Assembly: GCF_023101665.1 (NCBI RefSeq)
Contig: NZ_CP082161.1
Location: 2,418,001-2,482,000 of the forward strand
Source of the DNA: Bradyrhizobium sp. 195
GTDB taxonomy: Bacteria; Pseudomonadota; Alphaproteobacteria; Rhizobiales; Xanthobacteraceae
Reading direction: 5' to 3'
Length of the DNA stretch: 64,000 nt
Made by a program: the position numbers and the translations under genes. Position 1 is the stretch's first letter, and every line of letters starts with the position of its first letter. The notes under the pieces were generated by a model. The model had not been told where the DNA came from. It made no database searches and saw nothing but the letters and a program-made list of their open reading frames with translations. Shown piece by piece: positions 53,165-62,467 of this stretch.

Positions 53165-53325
53165 TGAGGAATGGCCTGCCGCGGTTTGCACCCCGCGACA
53201 GGCCGCTGGCGATCGGATCGAGCCCACCCAGAGCAGTTTGTGGCTGCCCCGTAGCGTGATCGCGTCAGCACCTTCATCGGACCCGGATGGTTGCCGGAAC
53301 AACTTGGTTCGCTTCACAAGGCAGG
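53165..53325 (+). ncRNA. Candidate bridge RNA of the IS110 element
   Basis: A 5' hairpin (53173-53204, GGCCTG-c-CGCGG facing CCGCG-a-CAGGCC) is followed by four guide-like segments. GCCCACCC (53222-53229) equals the left target at 53120-53127. CGTAG (53250-53254) is the complement of the right target CTACG. ATGGTTGC (53287-53294) equals the element's right end at 54290-54297. ACAAG (53316-53320) is the complement of CTTGT, core plus left end. The order (target loop first, donor loop second) and the strand pattern match the bridge RNA of IS621. The RNA limits are approximate. Confidence 0.75.
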
Positions 53326-53335
53326 GTCGACGAAG

Positions 53336-54283
53336 ATGACACAGACTAACATAACGACGGCCGGGATCGATACGTCCAAGGCTAAACTGGACATCGCGGT
53401 TCATGGTCGAACCGAACGCTGGCAGGTCGCCAATGCTTTACCGGGTTGGCGCGCTCTGGCAGCAAACCTGGCCAAGGCCGGCGTCACGCGGATCGGGATC
53501 GAGGCCACTGGCGGCTATGAACGTGGCGTGGTGGAGCATTTGCGATCGGCCGGTTTTACCGTGCTGTTGCTGCAGCCGCTTCAGGTCAAGGCCTTCGCCA
53601 AGGTCCATTTGCGCCGGGCCAAGAACGATGCGCTCGACGCCGTATTGATCGCCGCCTGTGCTGCGGCGCTCGATCCCCCTGAGATCGCGCCGGATCCGCG
53701 ATTGACGGAATTGGCCGACTATCTGACCTTCCTTGAGCAGATCGAGGAAGATATCCGGCGCTTCAAGACGCGTCTCGAGCACATCGACGAGCCTGCGTTG
53801 CGACGCATCGTCAACAGCGACATCGCCCGGTTGAAGGCACGCAAGGCCGCGCAGATTCGTGACATTGCCAAGCGCCTTCGTGCCCACGACGCCCTAGCCA
53901 TGCGGCTCAAGCTGGTGCTGAGCATTCCCGGCATCGGCGAGCGGACGGCGCTGGCGATCGTCATCCGCATGCCCGAACTCGGACGCGTCAGCCGGGAGCA
54001 AGCCGCAGCCCTGGCCGGGCTGGCTCCCTTCGATTCCGACAGCGGACAGCACAGAGGACAGCGCAAGATCGCCGGAGGCCGCAGCCGCCTACGGCGCTCC
54101 CTGTTCGCCGCGGCCCTTCCAGCTGCCTTCCGCTGGAACAAGGCCTTGATCGCGCTCTATGCACGCCTCATGGCAAGGGGCAAAGTCCACAACGCAGCAC
54201 TAATCGCCTGCGCCAGGAAACTCCTGATCTACGCCAATACTGTCGTACAACGCGGCACGCCCTGGACCGAAAAAGTCGCCTAG
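53336..54283 (+). CDS. IS110-family transposase (DEDD recombinase)
   Basis: This 315-residue recombinase has the RuvC-like DEDD domain at its N-terminus: Asp in AGIDTSKAKLD, Glu in GIEATGGYER, and the two Asp in RAKNDALDAVLIA. A coiled linker precedes the C-terminal Tnp domain (LVLSIPGIGERTALAIVIRMPELGRVSREQAAALAGLAPFDSDSGQHRGQRKIAGGRSRLRRSLFAAALPAAF) with the catalytic-serine motif GLAPFDSDSG. Both catalytic centres look intact, so the element may be active. The ATG at 53336 gives the normal length; an upstream start would lie in the bridge RNA region. Confidence 0.95.
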   Translation: MTQTNITTAGIDTSKAKLDIAVHGRTERWQVANALPGWRALAANLAKAGVTRIGIEATGGYERGVVEHLRSAGFTVLLLQPLQVKAFAKVHLRRAKNDALDAVLIAACAAALDPPEIAPDPRLTELADYLTFLEQIEEDIRRFKTRLEHIDEPALRRIVNSDIARLKARKAAQIRDIAKRLRAHDALAMRLKLVLSIPGIGERTALAIVIRMPELGRVSREQAAALAGLAPFDSDSGQHRGQRKIAGGRSRLRRSLFAAALPAAFRWNKALIALYARLMARGKVHNAALIACARKLLIYANTVVQRGTPWTEKVA

Positions 54284-54328
54284 CCTTTAATGGTTGCTAC
54301 GAGTTCTGCATCGCGCTCCGACCGTCAG

Positions 54329-54462
54329 CCTGAGGTGCTCAGCAGGGCGTAAGCCGCTTGCTGAGCCTCGAAGGGCGACAGCCCGGCTGTATCGGCAACG
54401 GGGCCGTGCATCCTTCGAGGCCCCCGATGGGGTGCTCCGCGCCCCATCACTCGCACCTCAGG
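54329..54462. repeat. Inverted-repeat element (family C)
   Basis: Outer arms CCTGAGGTGC (54329-54338) and GCACCTCAGG (54453-54462) enclose an inner pair CCTCGAAGG (54366-54374) and CCTTCGAGG (54412-54420). It is a long imperfect hairpin between the IS element and the convergent ABC gene. Only one copy is in the window; such elements are common in Bradyrhizobium. Confidence 0.7.
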
Positions 54463-54478
54463 ATGACGGGTCGCGCAT

Positions 54479-56034
54479 TTATCGCCCGCCTACCTTCTCC
54501 CACAGCCACTTCGCCACCGCATCCGGCGACGAGTTCGCGTCGTTGCCGCTGGCGCGCAAATTCGCTTCACGCATGGTGGCGATATCGATCTTGCCGAGCA
54601 GGGGCTTGAGCGCTGCCTCGAGCTTCTCGTCAGCGGCGCGCTTCGGCGCGAGCAGCAGGATGGCATCATAGGGCGGGATCGCGTGCCTGGGATCCTCGAG
54701 CGCGACGAGATCGTATTTCGCGATCAGCCCATCGCTGGTGTAACCGGCGATCACGTCGACCTCGCCGCTGGCAACCGCCGCATACATGAAATCGGGCTGC
54801 ATCTGGCGCTGGGCGCGGAAGGAGAGGCCATAGGCCTTTTGCAGCGCGGCCCATTCCGGGCGCGAGAAGAATTCATAGTCGCCCGCGATCGACAGGCTCG
54901 ATGCATGTGCCGCGAGATCGGCGATGGTACGGACGCCAAGCGCCTCGGCGCGCTTTTTCGGCATCACCAGCGCATAGGCATTCTCGAAGCCGAGCTCGCC
55001 GAGCAAAGTGATGTTGTCCTTGGCCAGCGCCGTCTTCAGCTCGGCGACCAGCTCGGCGCGTGGCTTGATATCGGTGCGATGCAGCTGGTTGGCCCAAAGC
55101 GTGCCGGAATAATCGACATAGAGATCGATGTCGCCGGCCTTCAGCGCCTGGAAGATCACGCTGGAGCCGAGGCCCGAGCGCGCTGTCGCGGACAGGCCGA
55201 CGGCTTGAAGGCGGTCCCTGAGCAGGGCCGACAGCACATATTGCTCGGCGAATGTCTTGGCACCGACGACATAACCCTGCGACGAGCGCCCCATCGAGGG
55301 GACCAGCGTTGCGGCGACCAGCGCTGCGATGCCGGCCGCGCCGAGCGCGGTGCGGGCGTGGCTGCGGTGACGCAGGCCGGCCTCGATCAGGCCGAGCAGC
55401 TGATCGACGGCAAGCGCCAGCAGGGCCGAGGCAAAGCAGCCGAACAGCACGAACACCCAGTTCTGGGTCTGAAGCCCGGCGAAGATGTAATTGCCGAGGC
55501 TGGTCTGCCCGATCGGCGTCGACAGCGTCGCGGTGCCGATCACCCACACCGCGGCGGTGCGGATGCCCGCCATCATCACCGGAAGCGCCAGTGGCAGCTC
55601 GACCATCAGCAGCGACTGCCGCGCGGTCATGCCGACGCCCTTGGCGGCCTCGATCAGCGCGGGATCGATGCCGTTGAGCCCGGTGATGCCGTTGCGCAGC
55701 ACCGGCAGCATCGAATAGAGCGCCAGCGCCAGCATCGCCGGCAGGAAGCCGAACGCCGAGAAGGATACGCCGAACCAGGCCAGCGTGACGGATGCGGCCA
55801 GCAGCAGCAGCGGATAGAACAGCGCGAGCAGCGCCAGCCCCGGCACCGTCTGCACGATGCTGGCGATTGCGAGCAGGATGGCTCGCGGTGCCGGGCGGTT
55901 ACGCGTCAGGATCGCCAGCGGCAGGCTGACCGCGAGACCGAGCGCGAGCGCGGCGAGACTTACCCGCACATGGTTGCCGAGATAATCGGGCAGATGCGCC
56001 AGCGCCTCGCCCCAGCGCGGATCGGCGAGCAGGC

Positions 56035-56038
<4 letters not shown>
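54479..56038 (-). CDS. QAT-type ABC transporter permease fused to its substrate-binding domain
   Basis: This 519-residue protein joins a BinFPD permease of about six membrane helices (residues 1-240, with EAA-like loop IDPALIEAAKGVGMTARQSLLMVELPLALPVMMAG) to an OpuAC-type binding domain from about 250 (GYVVGAKTFAEQYVLSALLRDRLQ...SGLGSSVIFQALKAGDIDLYVDYSGTLWANQLHRTDIKPR). Such fusions import quaternary amines such as glycine betaine, choline or carnitine; some take ergothioneine. The ATP-binding subunit overlaps it by 4 bp. The binding pocket cannot be assigned from sequence alone. Confidence 0.9.
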
Positions 56039-56817
<779 letters not shown>

Positions 56818-56923
56818 TGGATGGGGCTCATTTTTTCCTTACCCATGCCTAGCACGCTTGGCGGCTTGATTGAACTTGGCCGCGCGAGCGGCTAAGGCAT
56901 CAAGCGAATTTCGGAGGAAACAG

Positions 56924-57742
56924 ATGTCGACGCCCACGGCAGTGGCGCTGGAAGATGCCAAGGTCGCGTTCCGGCTCGGGGACGGTCGGGTCTATACGGC
57001 GGTGGAGAAAGCCCATCTCGCGGTGGCGCAGGGCGAGTTCGTGGCCATCGTCGGCCCCACCGGCTGCGGGAAATCCACGCTGCTCAACGTTGCGGCCGGG
57101 CTGCTGAAGCCTGCCGCCGGCAACGTCAAGATATTCGACCGGCCGCTCGCGGGGCTGAACCGGGATGCCGGCTACCTGTTCCAGGCCGACGCCTTGTTCC
57201 CGTGGAAGACCGCGCTCGACAACGTCGCGATCGGGCTCGAGATCAAGGGCACGCCGCGCACTGAGGCGCTGCCGCGCGCCCAGAAATGGCTGACCTCCGT
57301 CGGCCTCGGCGCATTCGCGGGTCGCTATCCGCACATGCTCTCCGGCGGCCAGCGCAAGCGCGTGGCGCTGGCGCAGGTGCTGATCCGCGACCCGAAGATC
57401 CTGCTGATGGACGAGCCGTTCGGGCCGCTCGATGCGCAGACGCGCCAGGTGATGGGCAATCTGCTGCTCGATCTCTGGAACGCCGACCGCAAGGCGGTGC
57501 TGTTCGTCACCCATGATCTCGAAGAGGCGATCGCGCTCGCCGACCGCGTCGTGATCATGTCGGCCGGGCCGTCTTCGCGGATCATCGGCGACTGGCGCGT
57601 GAGCCTGCCGCGCCCGCGCGACATCTTCGAGGTGCGGCTCGACAAGGAGTTCCATGCGCTGCATCGCGAGATCTGGAGCGTGCTCAAGGACGAGGTGATG
57701 AAGGGCTACGCCCAGTCCACGCACGCGGCGGAGGCGGTCTGA
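56924..57742 (+). CDS. ABC transporter ATP-binding protein (nitrate/sulfonate/taurine type)
   Basis: This 272-residue ATPase has the Walker A GPTGCGKST, the Q-loop LFQADALFPWKTALDNVAIGLEIKG, the signature LSGGQRKR, Walker B ILLMDEPFGPLDAQTR and the switch FVTHDLEEA. The Q-loop region is typical of SsuB/TauB/NrtD. The ATG at 56924 with GGAGGAAACAG upstream is chosen. The permease gene overlaps its stop by one base, and the binding protein lies beyond an antisense gene. Confidence 0.93.
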   Translation: MSTPTAVALEDAKVAFRLGDGRVYTAVEKAHLAVAQGEFVAIVGPTGCGKSTLLNVAAGLLKPAAGNVKIFDRPLAGLNRDAGYLFQADALFPWKTALDNVAIGLEIKGTPRTEALPRAQKWLTSVGLGAFAGRYPHMLSGGQRKRVALAQVLIRDPKILLMDEPFGPLDAQTRQVMGNLLLDLWNADRKAVLFVTHDLEEAIALADRVVIMSAGPSSRIIGDWRVSLPRPRDIFEVRLDKEFHALHREIWSVLKDEVMKGYAQSTHAAEAV

Positions 57743-58530
57743 TGTCGCGCCCGACGCTGCTTGCGCTGCAAATTCTGGTTGCGGTCGTCTGCATTGTGCT
57801 GTGGCAGGTGCTGTCGACCGTTCCGGTGTTCGGCAAGATCCTGCTGCCGCCGTTCTTCTTCTCCAATCCGTTCGACGTGTTCAGCCAGATCGTGAAGTGG
57901 TTCTCGTCCGGCGTGATCTGGAAGCATCTTGGCATCACGCTGACGGAATCGATCCTGGCCTTTGTGATCGGATCAGCCGGTGGCGTGCTGGTCGGCTTCT
58001 GGTTCGCGCGCCAGCCGCTGGTGGCCGCCGTGTTCGACCCCTACGTCAAGATGGTCAACGCGCTGCCGCGCGTCGTGCTGGCGCCGATCTTCGCGCTGTG
58101 GCTTGGGCTTGGCATCTGGTCGAAGGTCGCGCTTGGCGTCACGCTGGTTTTCTTCATCGTGTTCTTCAACGTCTATCAGGGCGTCAAGGAAGTCAGCCGC
58201 ACCGTGCTCGACAACGGCCGCATGCTCGGCATGAGCGAGCGGCAGTTGATGCGGCACGTCTATTGGCCCTCGGCACTGTCCTGGATGTTCTCCTCGCTGC
58301 ACACCTCGGTCGGCTTTGCCGTGGTCGGCGCGGTCGTCGGCGAATATCTGGGATCGGCGGCCGGGCTCGGCTACCTGATCCAGCAGGCCGAGGGCGTGTT
58401 CGACGTCGCCGGCGTGTTCGCCGGCATGTTCGTGCTGTCGGCGTTCGTGATCCTGATCGACTATGGCGTCACGCTGGTCGAGCGGCGGCTGCTGGTGTGG
58501 CGGCCGGCCGCGACGGACGGGCGGGGGTAG
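57742..58530 (+). CDS. ABC transporter permease (nitrate/sulfonate/taurine type)
   Basis: This 262-residue protein has six membrane segments and the SsuC/TauC-like EAA loop SRTVLDNGRMLGMSERQLMRHVYWPSALSWMFSSLHTSVGFAVVGAVVGEYLGSAAGLGYLI. It forms the channel for the ATPase encoded upstream and for the binding protein at 59289. Repeat A and the antisense cupin gene separate it from that binding protein. The ligand class (aliphatic sulfonate, pyrimidine precursor, nitrate-like) is not known. Confidence 0.93.
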   Translation: MSRPTLLALQILVAVVCIVLWQVLSTVPVFGKILLPPFFFSNPFDVFSQIVKWFSSGVIWKHLGITLTESILAFVIGSAGGVLVGFWFARQPLVAAVFDPYVKMVNALPRVVLAPIFALWLGLGIWSKVALGVTLVFFIVFFNVYQGVKEVSRTVLDNGRMLGMSERQLMRHVYWPSALSWMFSSLHTSVGFAVVGAVVGEYLGSAAGLGYLIQQAEGVFDVAGVFAGMFVLSAFVILIDYGVTLVERRLLVWRPAATDGRG

Positions 58531-58570
58531 GGGCGCAAGTTGGTTTCGGATTGCGAGCCGCACCCAGGGT

Positions 58571-58691
58571 GCGCTCCCTCCCCCGCTTGCGGGGGAGGGT
58601 TGGGGAGAGGGTGTCTCCACTTGCGAGAGCCTCCAAGAGGAAAGAGCCCTCACCCGCGCCTTCGGCGCGACCTCTCCCGCAAGCGGGAGAG
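58571..58691 (+). repeat. Dispersed hairpin repeat A, copy 3
   Basis: It has the same two-hairpin design as the copies at 16026 and 45948, with CTCCCTCCCCCGCTTGCGGG at the left and CTCTCCCGCAAGCGGGAG at the right. It lies between the permease gene and the end of the convergent cupin gene. Confidence 0.92.
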
Positions 58692-58702
58692 GTGAAGGAA
58701 GC

Positions 58703-59152
58703 TCAATCCAGCAGCTTGGTATCGTCGGGCGCCTGCGGCGGGGTCTTGATCGCGATCGCCTTGACTTGGCCGCTGATCGGCTTGGTGCCGCCGTGCGGCG
58801 TGCCCTTGGGGATGATGACGAGGTCGCCGGGCTTCACCGTGACCTCCTTGTCGCCGAGCCAGATCGTGCCGGTGCCGTCCAGGATGTACTGGATCTCGTT
58901 GGTGTTGGGATGCATGTGCTTGGGCACGTTGCCGACCTGGATCGAGATGGTGGCGCCGTCCGCGCTGGCGAACATCTTGGAGCGGAAGCCAACGGCATTG
59001 GCAGACCCGAGCGCATCGCCCTCCATCTCGCCGGTATGGATGATCTGCGCGGTGATATTTTCGGCGGCGAGTGCCGGCCGGAGCAAATGGGTCGCGCCGC
59101 ATCCGGCGGCAAAGGCGGCGGCAATCGACAGCCCGGCTGTAAAGCGATTCAT
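58703..59152 (-). CDS. Exported cupin-domain protein
   Basis: This 149-residue protein has a signal-like N-terminus (NRFTAGLSIAAAFAAGCGATHLLRPALA) followed by one cupin barrel with metal-ligand motifs (PKHMHPNTNEIQYILDGTGTIWLGDKEVTVKPGDLVIIPKGTPHGG). Both histidines of motif 1 (HMHPNTNE) and one of motif 2 (PHGG) are present. Exported single cupins may bind or sequester a small ligand. It lies antisense between the permease and the binding protein of an ABC system, and may share its ligand. The ATG at 59152 has GGGAGGAT upstream. Confidence 0.85.
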   Translation of the reverse strand: MNRFTAGLSIAAAFAAGCGATHLLRPALAAENITAQIIHTGEMEGDALGSANAVGFRSKMFASADGATISIQVGNVPKHMHPNTNEIQYILDGTGTIWLGDKEVTVKPGDLVIIPKGTPHGGTKPISGQVKAIAIKTPPQAPDDTKLLD

Positions 59153-59288
59153 GGATGATCCTCCCATCGAGAATTATTCTTGTCTGGGCATGCTATTGCG
59201 CCGAATGGCCGATGGCCAGTGCCTCCGGCAGCGCTTCTCAAGCCAGCCCTGCTGCTTTATGGTGCCGCCGGCCGAACGGAGGAAACCA

Positions 59289-60314
59289 ATGAAGAACACG
59301 ATTGCCAGGCTCGCCGGCGCGCTGCTCGCGCTGACGCTCACCACCGGTTTTGCCGCGGCGCAAAGCAAGGTCACCATCGCGATCGGCGGCGGCTCCTGCC
59401 TGTGCTATCTGCCGACGGTGCTGGCAAAGCAACTCGGCGAATACGAGAAGGCCGGCCTCAATGTCGAGCTGGTCGACCTCAAGGGCGGTTCGGACGCGCT
59501 CAAGGCCGTGCTCGGCGGCAGCGCCGACGTGGTGTCCGGCTATTTCGACCACTGCGTCAATCTGGCCGCCAAGAAGCAGGAGCTGCAGGCTTTCGTGGTC
59601 TATGACCGCTATCCCGGCCTCGTGCTCGTGGTCGCGCCCTCGCGAACCAACGACATCAAGTCGGTCAAGGATCTCGCCGGCAAGAAGGTCGGCGTCAGTG
59701 CGCCGGGCTCCTCCACCGACTTCTTCCTGAAGTACATGCTCAAAAAGAACGGCATCGATCCCACCAGCGCCGCTGTGATCGGCGTCGGCCTCGGTGCCAC
59801 CGCCGTCGCCGCGATGGAGCAGGGCCAGATCGATGCGGCCGTGATGCTCGATCCCTCCGTCACCGTGCTCCAGGGCAGCCACAAGGATCTGCGCATCCTC
59901 TCCGACACCCGCACGCAGAAGGACACGCTCGAGACCTTCGGCGGCGAATATCCCGGCGGGGCGCTGTACTCGACGGCGGCCTGGGTCAATAGCCACGAGA
60001 AGGAGACGCAGGGGCTCACCAACGCGATCCTCGCCACGCTCGCCTGGATCCATTCGCACAGCCCTGAGGAGATCATGGCGAAGATGCCGGAAGAGACGGT
60101 CGGCAAGAACAAGGACCTCTATCTCGCCGCGCTGAAGAACACGATCCCGATGTACTCCGAGACCGGGAAGATGGATCCGAAGGGCGCGGACGCCGTGCTT
60201 TCGGTGTTCAGCGTCGGCTCGCCCGAGGTGGCCAATGCCAAGATCGACGTCAGCAAGACCTTCACCAACAAGTTCGTCGAGCAGGCCAAGAAGACGACGG
60301 GGAATGCCAAATAG
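59289..60314 (+). CDS. ABC transporter substrate-binding protein (SsuA/NMT1 type)
   Basis: This 341-residue periplasmic protein has a signal peptide (MKNTIARLAGALLALTLTTGFAAA-QSKV) and an NMT1/SsuA-like domain (KVTIAIGGGSCLCYLPTVLAKQLGEYEKAGLNVELVDLKGGSDALKAVLGGSADVVSGYFDHCVNLAAKKQELQAFVVYDRYPGLVLVVAP). It has an unusual pair of cysteines in the first loop (GGSCLCYL). It probably serves the permease and ATPase at 56924-58530. The start is the ATG after CGGAGGAAACC. The frame upstream runs open through repeat A and the cupin gene by chance. Confidence 0.92.
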   Translation: MKNTIARLAGALLALTLTTGFAAAQSKVTIAIGGGSCLCYLPTVLAKQLGEYEKAGLNVELVDLKGGSDALKAVLGGSADVVSGYFDHCVNLAAKKQELQAFVVYDRYPGLVLVVAPSRTNDIKSVKDLAGKKVGVSAPGSSTDFFLKYMLKKNGIDPTSAAVIGVGLGATAVAAMEQGQIDAAVMLDPSVTVLQGSHKDLRILSDTRTQKDTLETFGGEYPGGALYSTAAWVNSHEKETQGLTNAILATLAWIHSHSPEEIMAKMPEETVGKNKDLYLAALKNTIPMYSETGKMDPKGADAVLSVFSVGSPEVANAKIDVSKTFTNKFVEQAKKTTGNAK

Positions 60315-60343
60315 CTGACGCGAAGATGCGGTAGTCGTCCCTC

Positions 60344-61048
60344 ATGGCGTCACCAATCATTCATCGCGTCACGACGCTCGATCTTGCCGTGCGGCCGATC
60401 GTCTGGCCGTTCGCCGAGGAGCGGCGCGCCGAGATCGCGGCGCATTTCGCCGAAAAGCAGCACGAACGGCCGAAGATCTGGAATGGCCCCGTGCTGCTCG
60501 GGTGCGATCCCGTATTCACGGACGGCCATTTCGCTTCGACCTATTTCGAGACCGATTTCGCAAGCTTCCTCGCCTGGCGCGACTGGGGCTTTCCCGGTCC
60601 CGCCGTGTTCAACGGTTTTGGCATGGGCGCGCTGCGCACGTCAGACGGCGCCTTCGTGATGGGCGAGATGGCCCAGCACACCGCCAACGCAGGCCGCATC
60701 TATTTCCCGTCGGGCACGCCCGATCTCGACGACGTCAGGGATGGCAGGCTGGACATTCCCGGCAGCGTCGTCCGCGAAATCGAGGAGGAGACCGGCCTGA
60801 CCGCGGCGGACTATCGGGCCGAGCCGGACTGGCACTGCATCGTCAGCGGCCCCACGATTGCGATGATGCAGGTGCTCAATCTGGACATGCCCGGCGATCA
60901 GGCTCGCGCTCTGATCGAAGCCAATCTCGCCCGTGAGGACGAGCCTGAATTGTCGGCCATTCATCTCGTGCGCGGGATGAGTGATCTCACGCAGACCATG
61001 CCGCGATTTGTCACGGCCTTTATCGAGCAGCAGTTCGCTTCGCGCTGA
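60344..61048 (+). CDS. Nudix-superfamily hydrolase
   Basis: This 234-residue protein has a beta-rich N-terminal half and a Nudix helix, SVVREIEEETGLTAADY, with REIEEETGL matching the REUxEExGU core that binds magnesium. The glutamate expected eight residues before the R is leucine, so the Nudix box is incomplete on its N side and the activity cannot be taken for granted. It would cleave a nucleoside-diphosphate-linked substrate. It follows the ABC binding protein by 29 bp and may be co-transcribed. Confidence 0.82.
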   Translation: MASPIIHRVTTLDLAVRPIVWPFAEERRAEIAAHFAEKQHERPKIWNGPVLLGCDPVFTDGHFASTYFETDFASFLAWRDWGFPGPAVFNGFGMGALRTSDGAFVMGEMAQHTANAGRIYFPSGTPDLDDVRDGRLDIPGSVVREIEEETGLTAADYRAEPDWHCIVSGPTIAMMQVLNLDMPGDQARALIEANLAREDEPELSAIHLVRGMSDLTQTMPRFVTAFIEQQFASR

Positions 61049-61058
61049 TGCGCAAGGC

Positions 61059-61087
61059 TTGACATCGCTGCGCGCAGCCCATGTGAT
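61059..61087 (+). promoter_or_regulatory. Promoter of the liv-type operon
   Basis: TTGACA (61059-61064) and TGTGAT (61082-61087) are 17 bp apart, about 55 bases upstream of the binding-protein ATG. Confidence 0.5.
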
Positions 61088-61141
61088 GGGGGCAACGAAA
61101 AGCAAGACGAATGCAATGCACAATCGTCCAGGGAGGTTTTG

Positions 61142-62452
61142 ATGCGCCTGCGCATGGCTGCCCGGTTGGTACGTGGGCTGGTGGTCGCGATATCGGCGAC
61201 GGGCTTGGTGGTGTCCGCCCAGGCTCAGGACAAGAAGATCAAGATCGGCGTCGTTTTTGATTTGACCGGGCCTTTGGCCGGCGGTGGCTCCGAACTCAAT
61301 TATGTCGGCACAAAGATCATCCTCGACCATTTCGCCAAGTCCGGCGTCGAGGGCTACAAGATCGAGGCGGTCTATGCCGACGCGCAGAGCAAGCCCGACA
61401 TCGCCATCAACGAATCCGTTCGCCTGCTCGAGCAGGAGAAGGTCGACATGGTGCTCGGCTTCTTCTCCTCGGCGCAGTGCGTGCCCGTAGCCGCCCGCGT
61501 CGAGCAGCTCAAGAAGTTCATGTGGATGACGACCTGCATCTCGTCGGCCGTGTTCAACGAGAAGGGCTACAAATACGTGTTCCGGCCGCAGGCGAGCGGC
61601 GACCAGTTCGGCCTGATGACGATGGATTTCATCGCGCAGAACGCCAAGGAGAAGTTCGGCAAGGAACCGAAGGAACTGCGCGTCGCCATCATCCACGAGG
61701 ACGGCGCCTATGGCGTCGACGTCTCCAAGGGCAACGAGGCCGGTGCGAAGAAAGCCGGATTCAACGTCGTGCTCAAGGAAGGCTATTCGGCGACAGCGCC
61801 TGATCTGTCCCCGCTGGTGACCAAGCTGAAACGCGCCAAGCCCGACGTGATCTTCCACACCGGCTACAATCCGGACATCACCCTGCTGCTGCGCCAGGCG
61901 CGCGAGCAAGGCCTGAGGTTCGGCGCGCTGATGGGGCATGGCGCGGGCTATGGTGTCTATGAGAAGCTGAAGGAAGGCATGGGGGCCGACGCCACTTATA
62001 TCTTCAACGCCGACCCGATCTCGATCTGGCTGGCCAACCAGAAGACCATGGATCCGAAGCTCTCGCCCGTCATCAAGATGGTCGGCGAGGAGTTCGACAA
62101 GATCCGGCCCGGCGTTGCCATCCGCTCCGCCCATGTCGGCATCGGCGCGTCCAACACCTACGTGTTCATGGCGGATGTGCTGCCGCGGGCGATCAAGAAG
62201 TACGGTGGCGTCGATCCCGATGCGCTGCGCAAGGCGGCGCTCGACACCGACATTCCCGAGGGTGGCACCATGCTCGGCTTCGGCGTGAAGTTCTACGGCG
62301 AGGGCACGCCCATGGCCGGGCAGAACGAGCGCTCGTTCCCCGTCGTGATCCAGTATCTCGAGGACAAGTCTCATGTGGTGTGGCCGAAGAGCCAGGCGCA
62401 GCGCGAGGCCGTGCTGCCGCTGCCGAAAGGCACCACCTACAGCAACCAGTAG
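61142..62452 (+). CDS. Branched-chain amino acid-type ABC transporter substrate-binding protein
   Basis: This 436-residue periplasmic protein has a signal peptide (residues about 1-29, MRLRMAARLVRGLVVAISATGLVVSAQA-QDKK) and the LivJ/urea-binding (type I) fold: KIKIGVVFDLTGPLAGGGSELNYVGTKIILDHFAK, then DMVLGFFSSAQCVPVAARVEQLKKFMWMTTCISSAVF. The Cys pair (AQC...TTC) is noteworthy. It is longer than LivJ (367), as are many receptors for aromatic or other non-amino-acid ligands. GGGAGG lies upstream. The first gene of a liv-like operon with two ATPases and permeases. Confidence 0.92.
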   Translation: MRLRMAARLVRGLVVAISATGLVVSAQAQDKKIKIGVVFDLTGPLAGGGSELNYVGTKIILDHFAKSGVEGYKIEAVYADAQSKPDIAINESVRLLEQEKVDMVLGFFSSAQCVPVAARVEQLKKFMWMTTCISSAVFNEKGYKYVFRPQASGDQFGLMTMDFIAQNAKEKFGKEPKELRVAIIHEDGAYGVDVSKGNEAGAKKAGFNVVLKEGYSATAPDLSPLVTKLKRAKPDVIFHTGYNPDITLLLRQAREQGLRFGALMGHGAGYGVYEKLKEGMGADATYIFNADPISIWLANQKTMDPKLSPVIKMVGEEFDKIRPGVAIRSAHVGIGASNTYVFMADVLPRAIKKYGGVDPDALRKAALDTDIPEGGTMLGFGVKFYGEGTPMAGQNERSFPVVIQYLEDKSHVVWPKSQAQREAVLPLPKGTTYSNQ

Positions 62453-62467
62453 CAGCGGAGGGCTTTG

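Larger units (their letters stand above)
53129..54298 (+). mobile_element. IS110-family insertion sequence
   Basis: The element is about 1170 bp: a 207-base left non-coding end with a candidate bridge RNA, one transposase gene, and only 15 bases of right end. The boundaries come from the broken repeat: the target reads GCCCACCCT-ACGAG when the element is removed, with a CT at both junctions (53127-53128 and 54297-54298), the core known for IS110 elements. There are no terminal inverted repeats or target duplication beyond the CT, as expected for this family. The long left end and short right end place it in the IS110 rather than the IS1111 group. Confidence 0.88.

Noticed and set aside
57801..59288. 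An open plus frame linking the permease region, repeat A and the binding protein
   Set aside because: It is out of frame with the permease and crosses a repeat and the antisense cupin; the binding protein has its own start and signal peptide.
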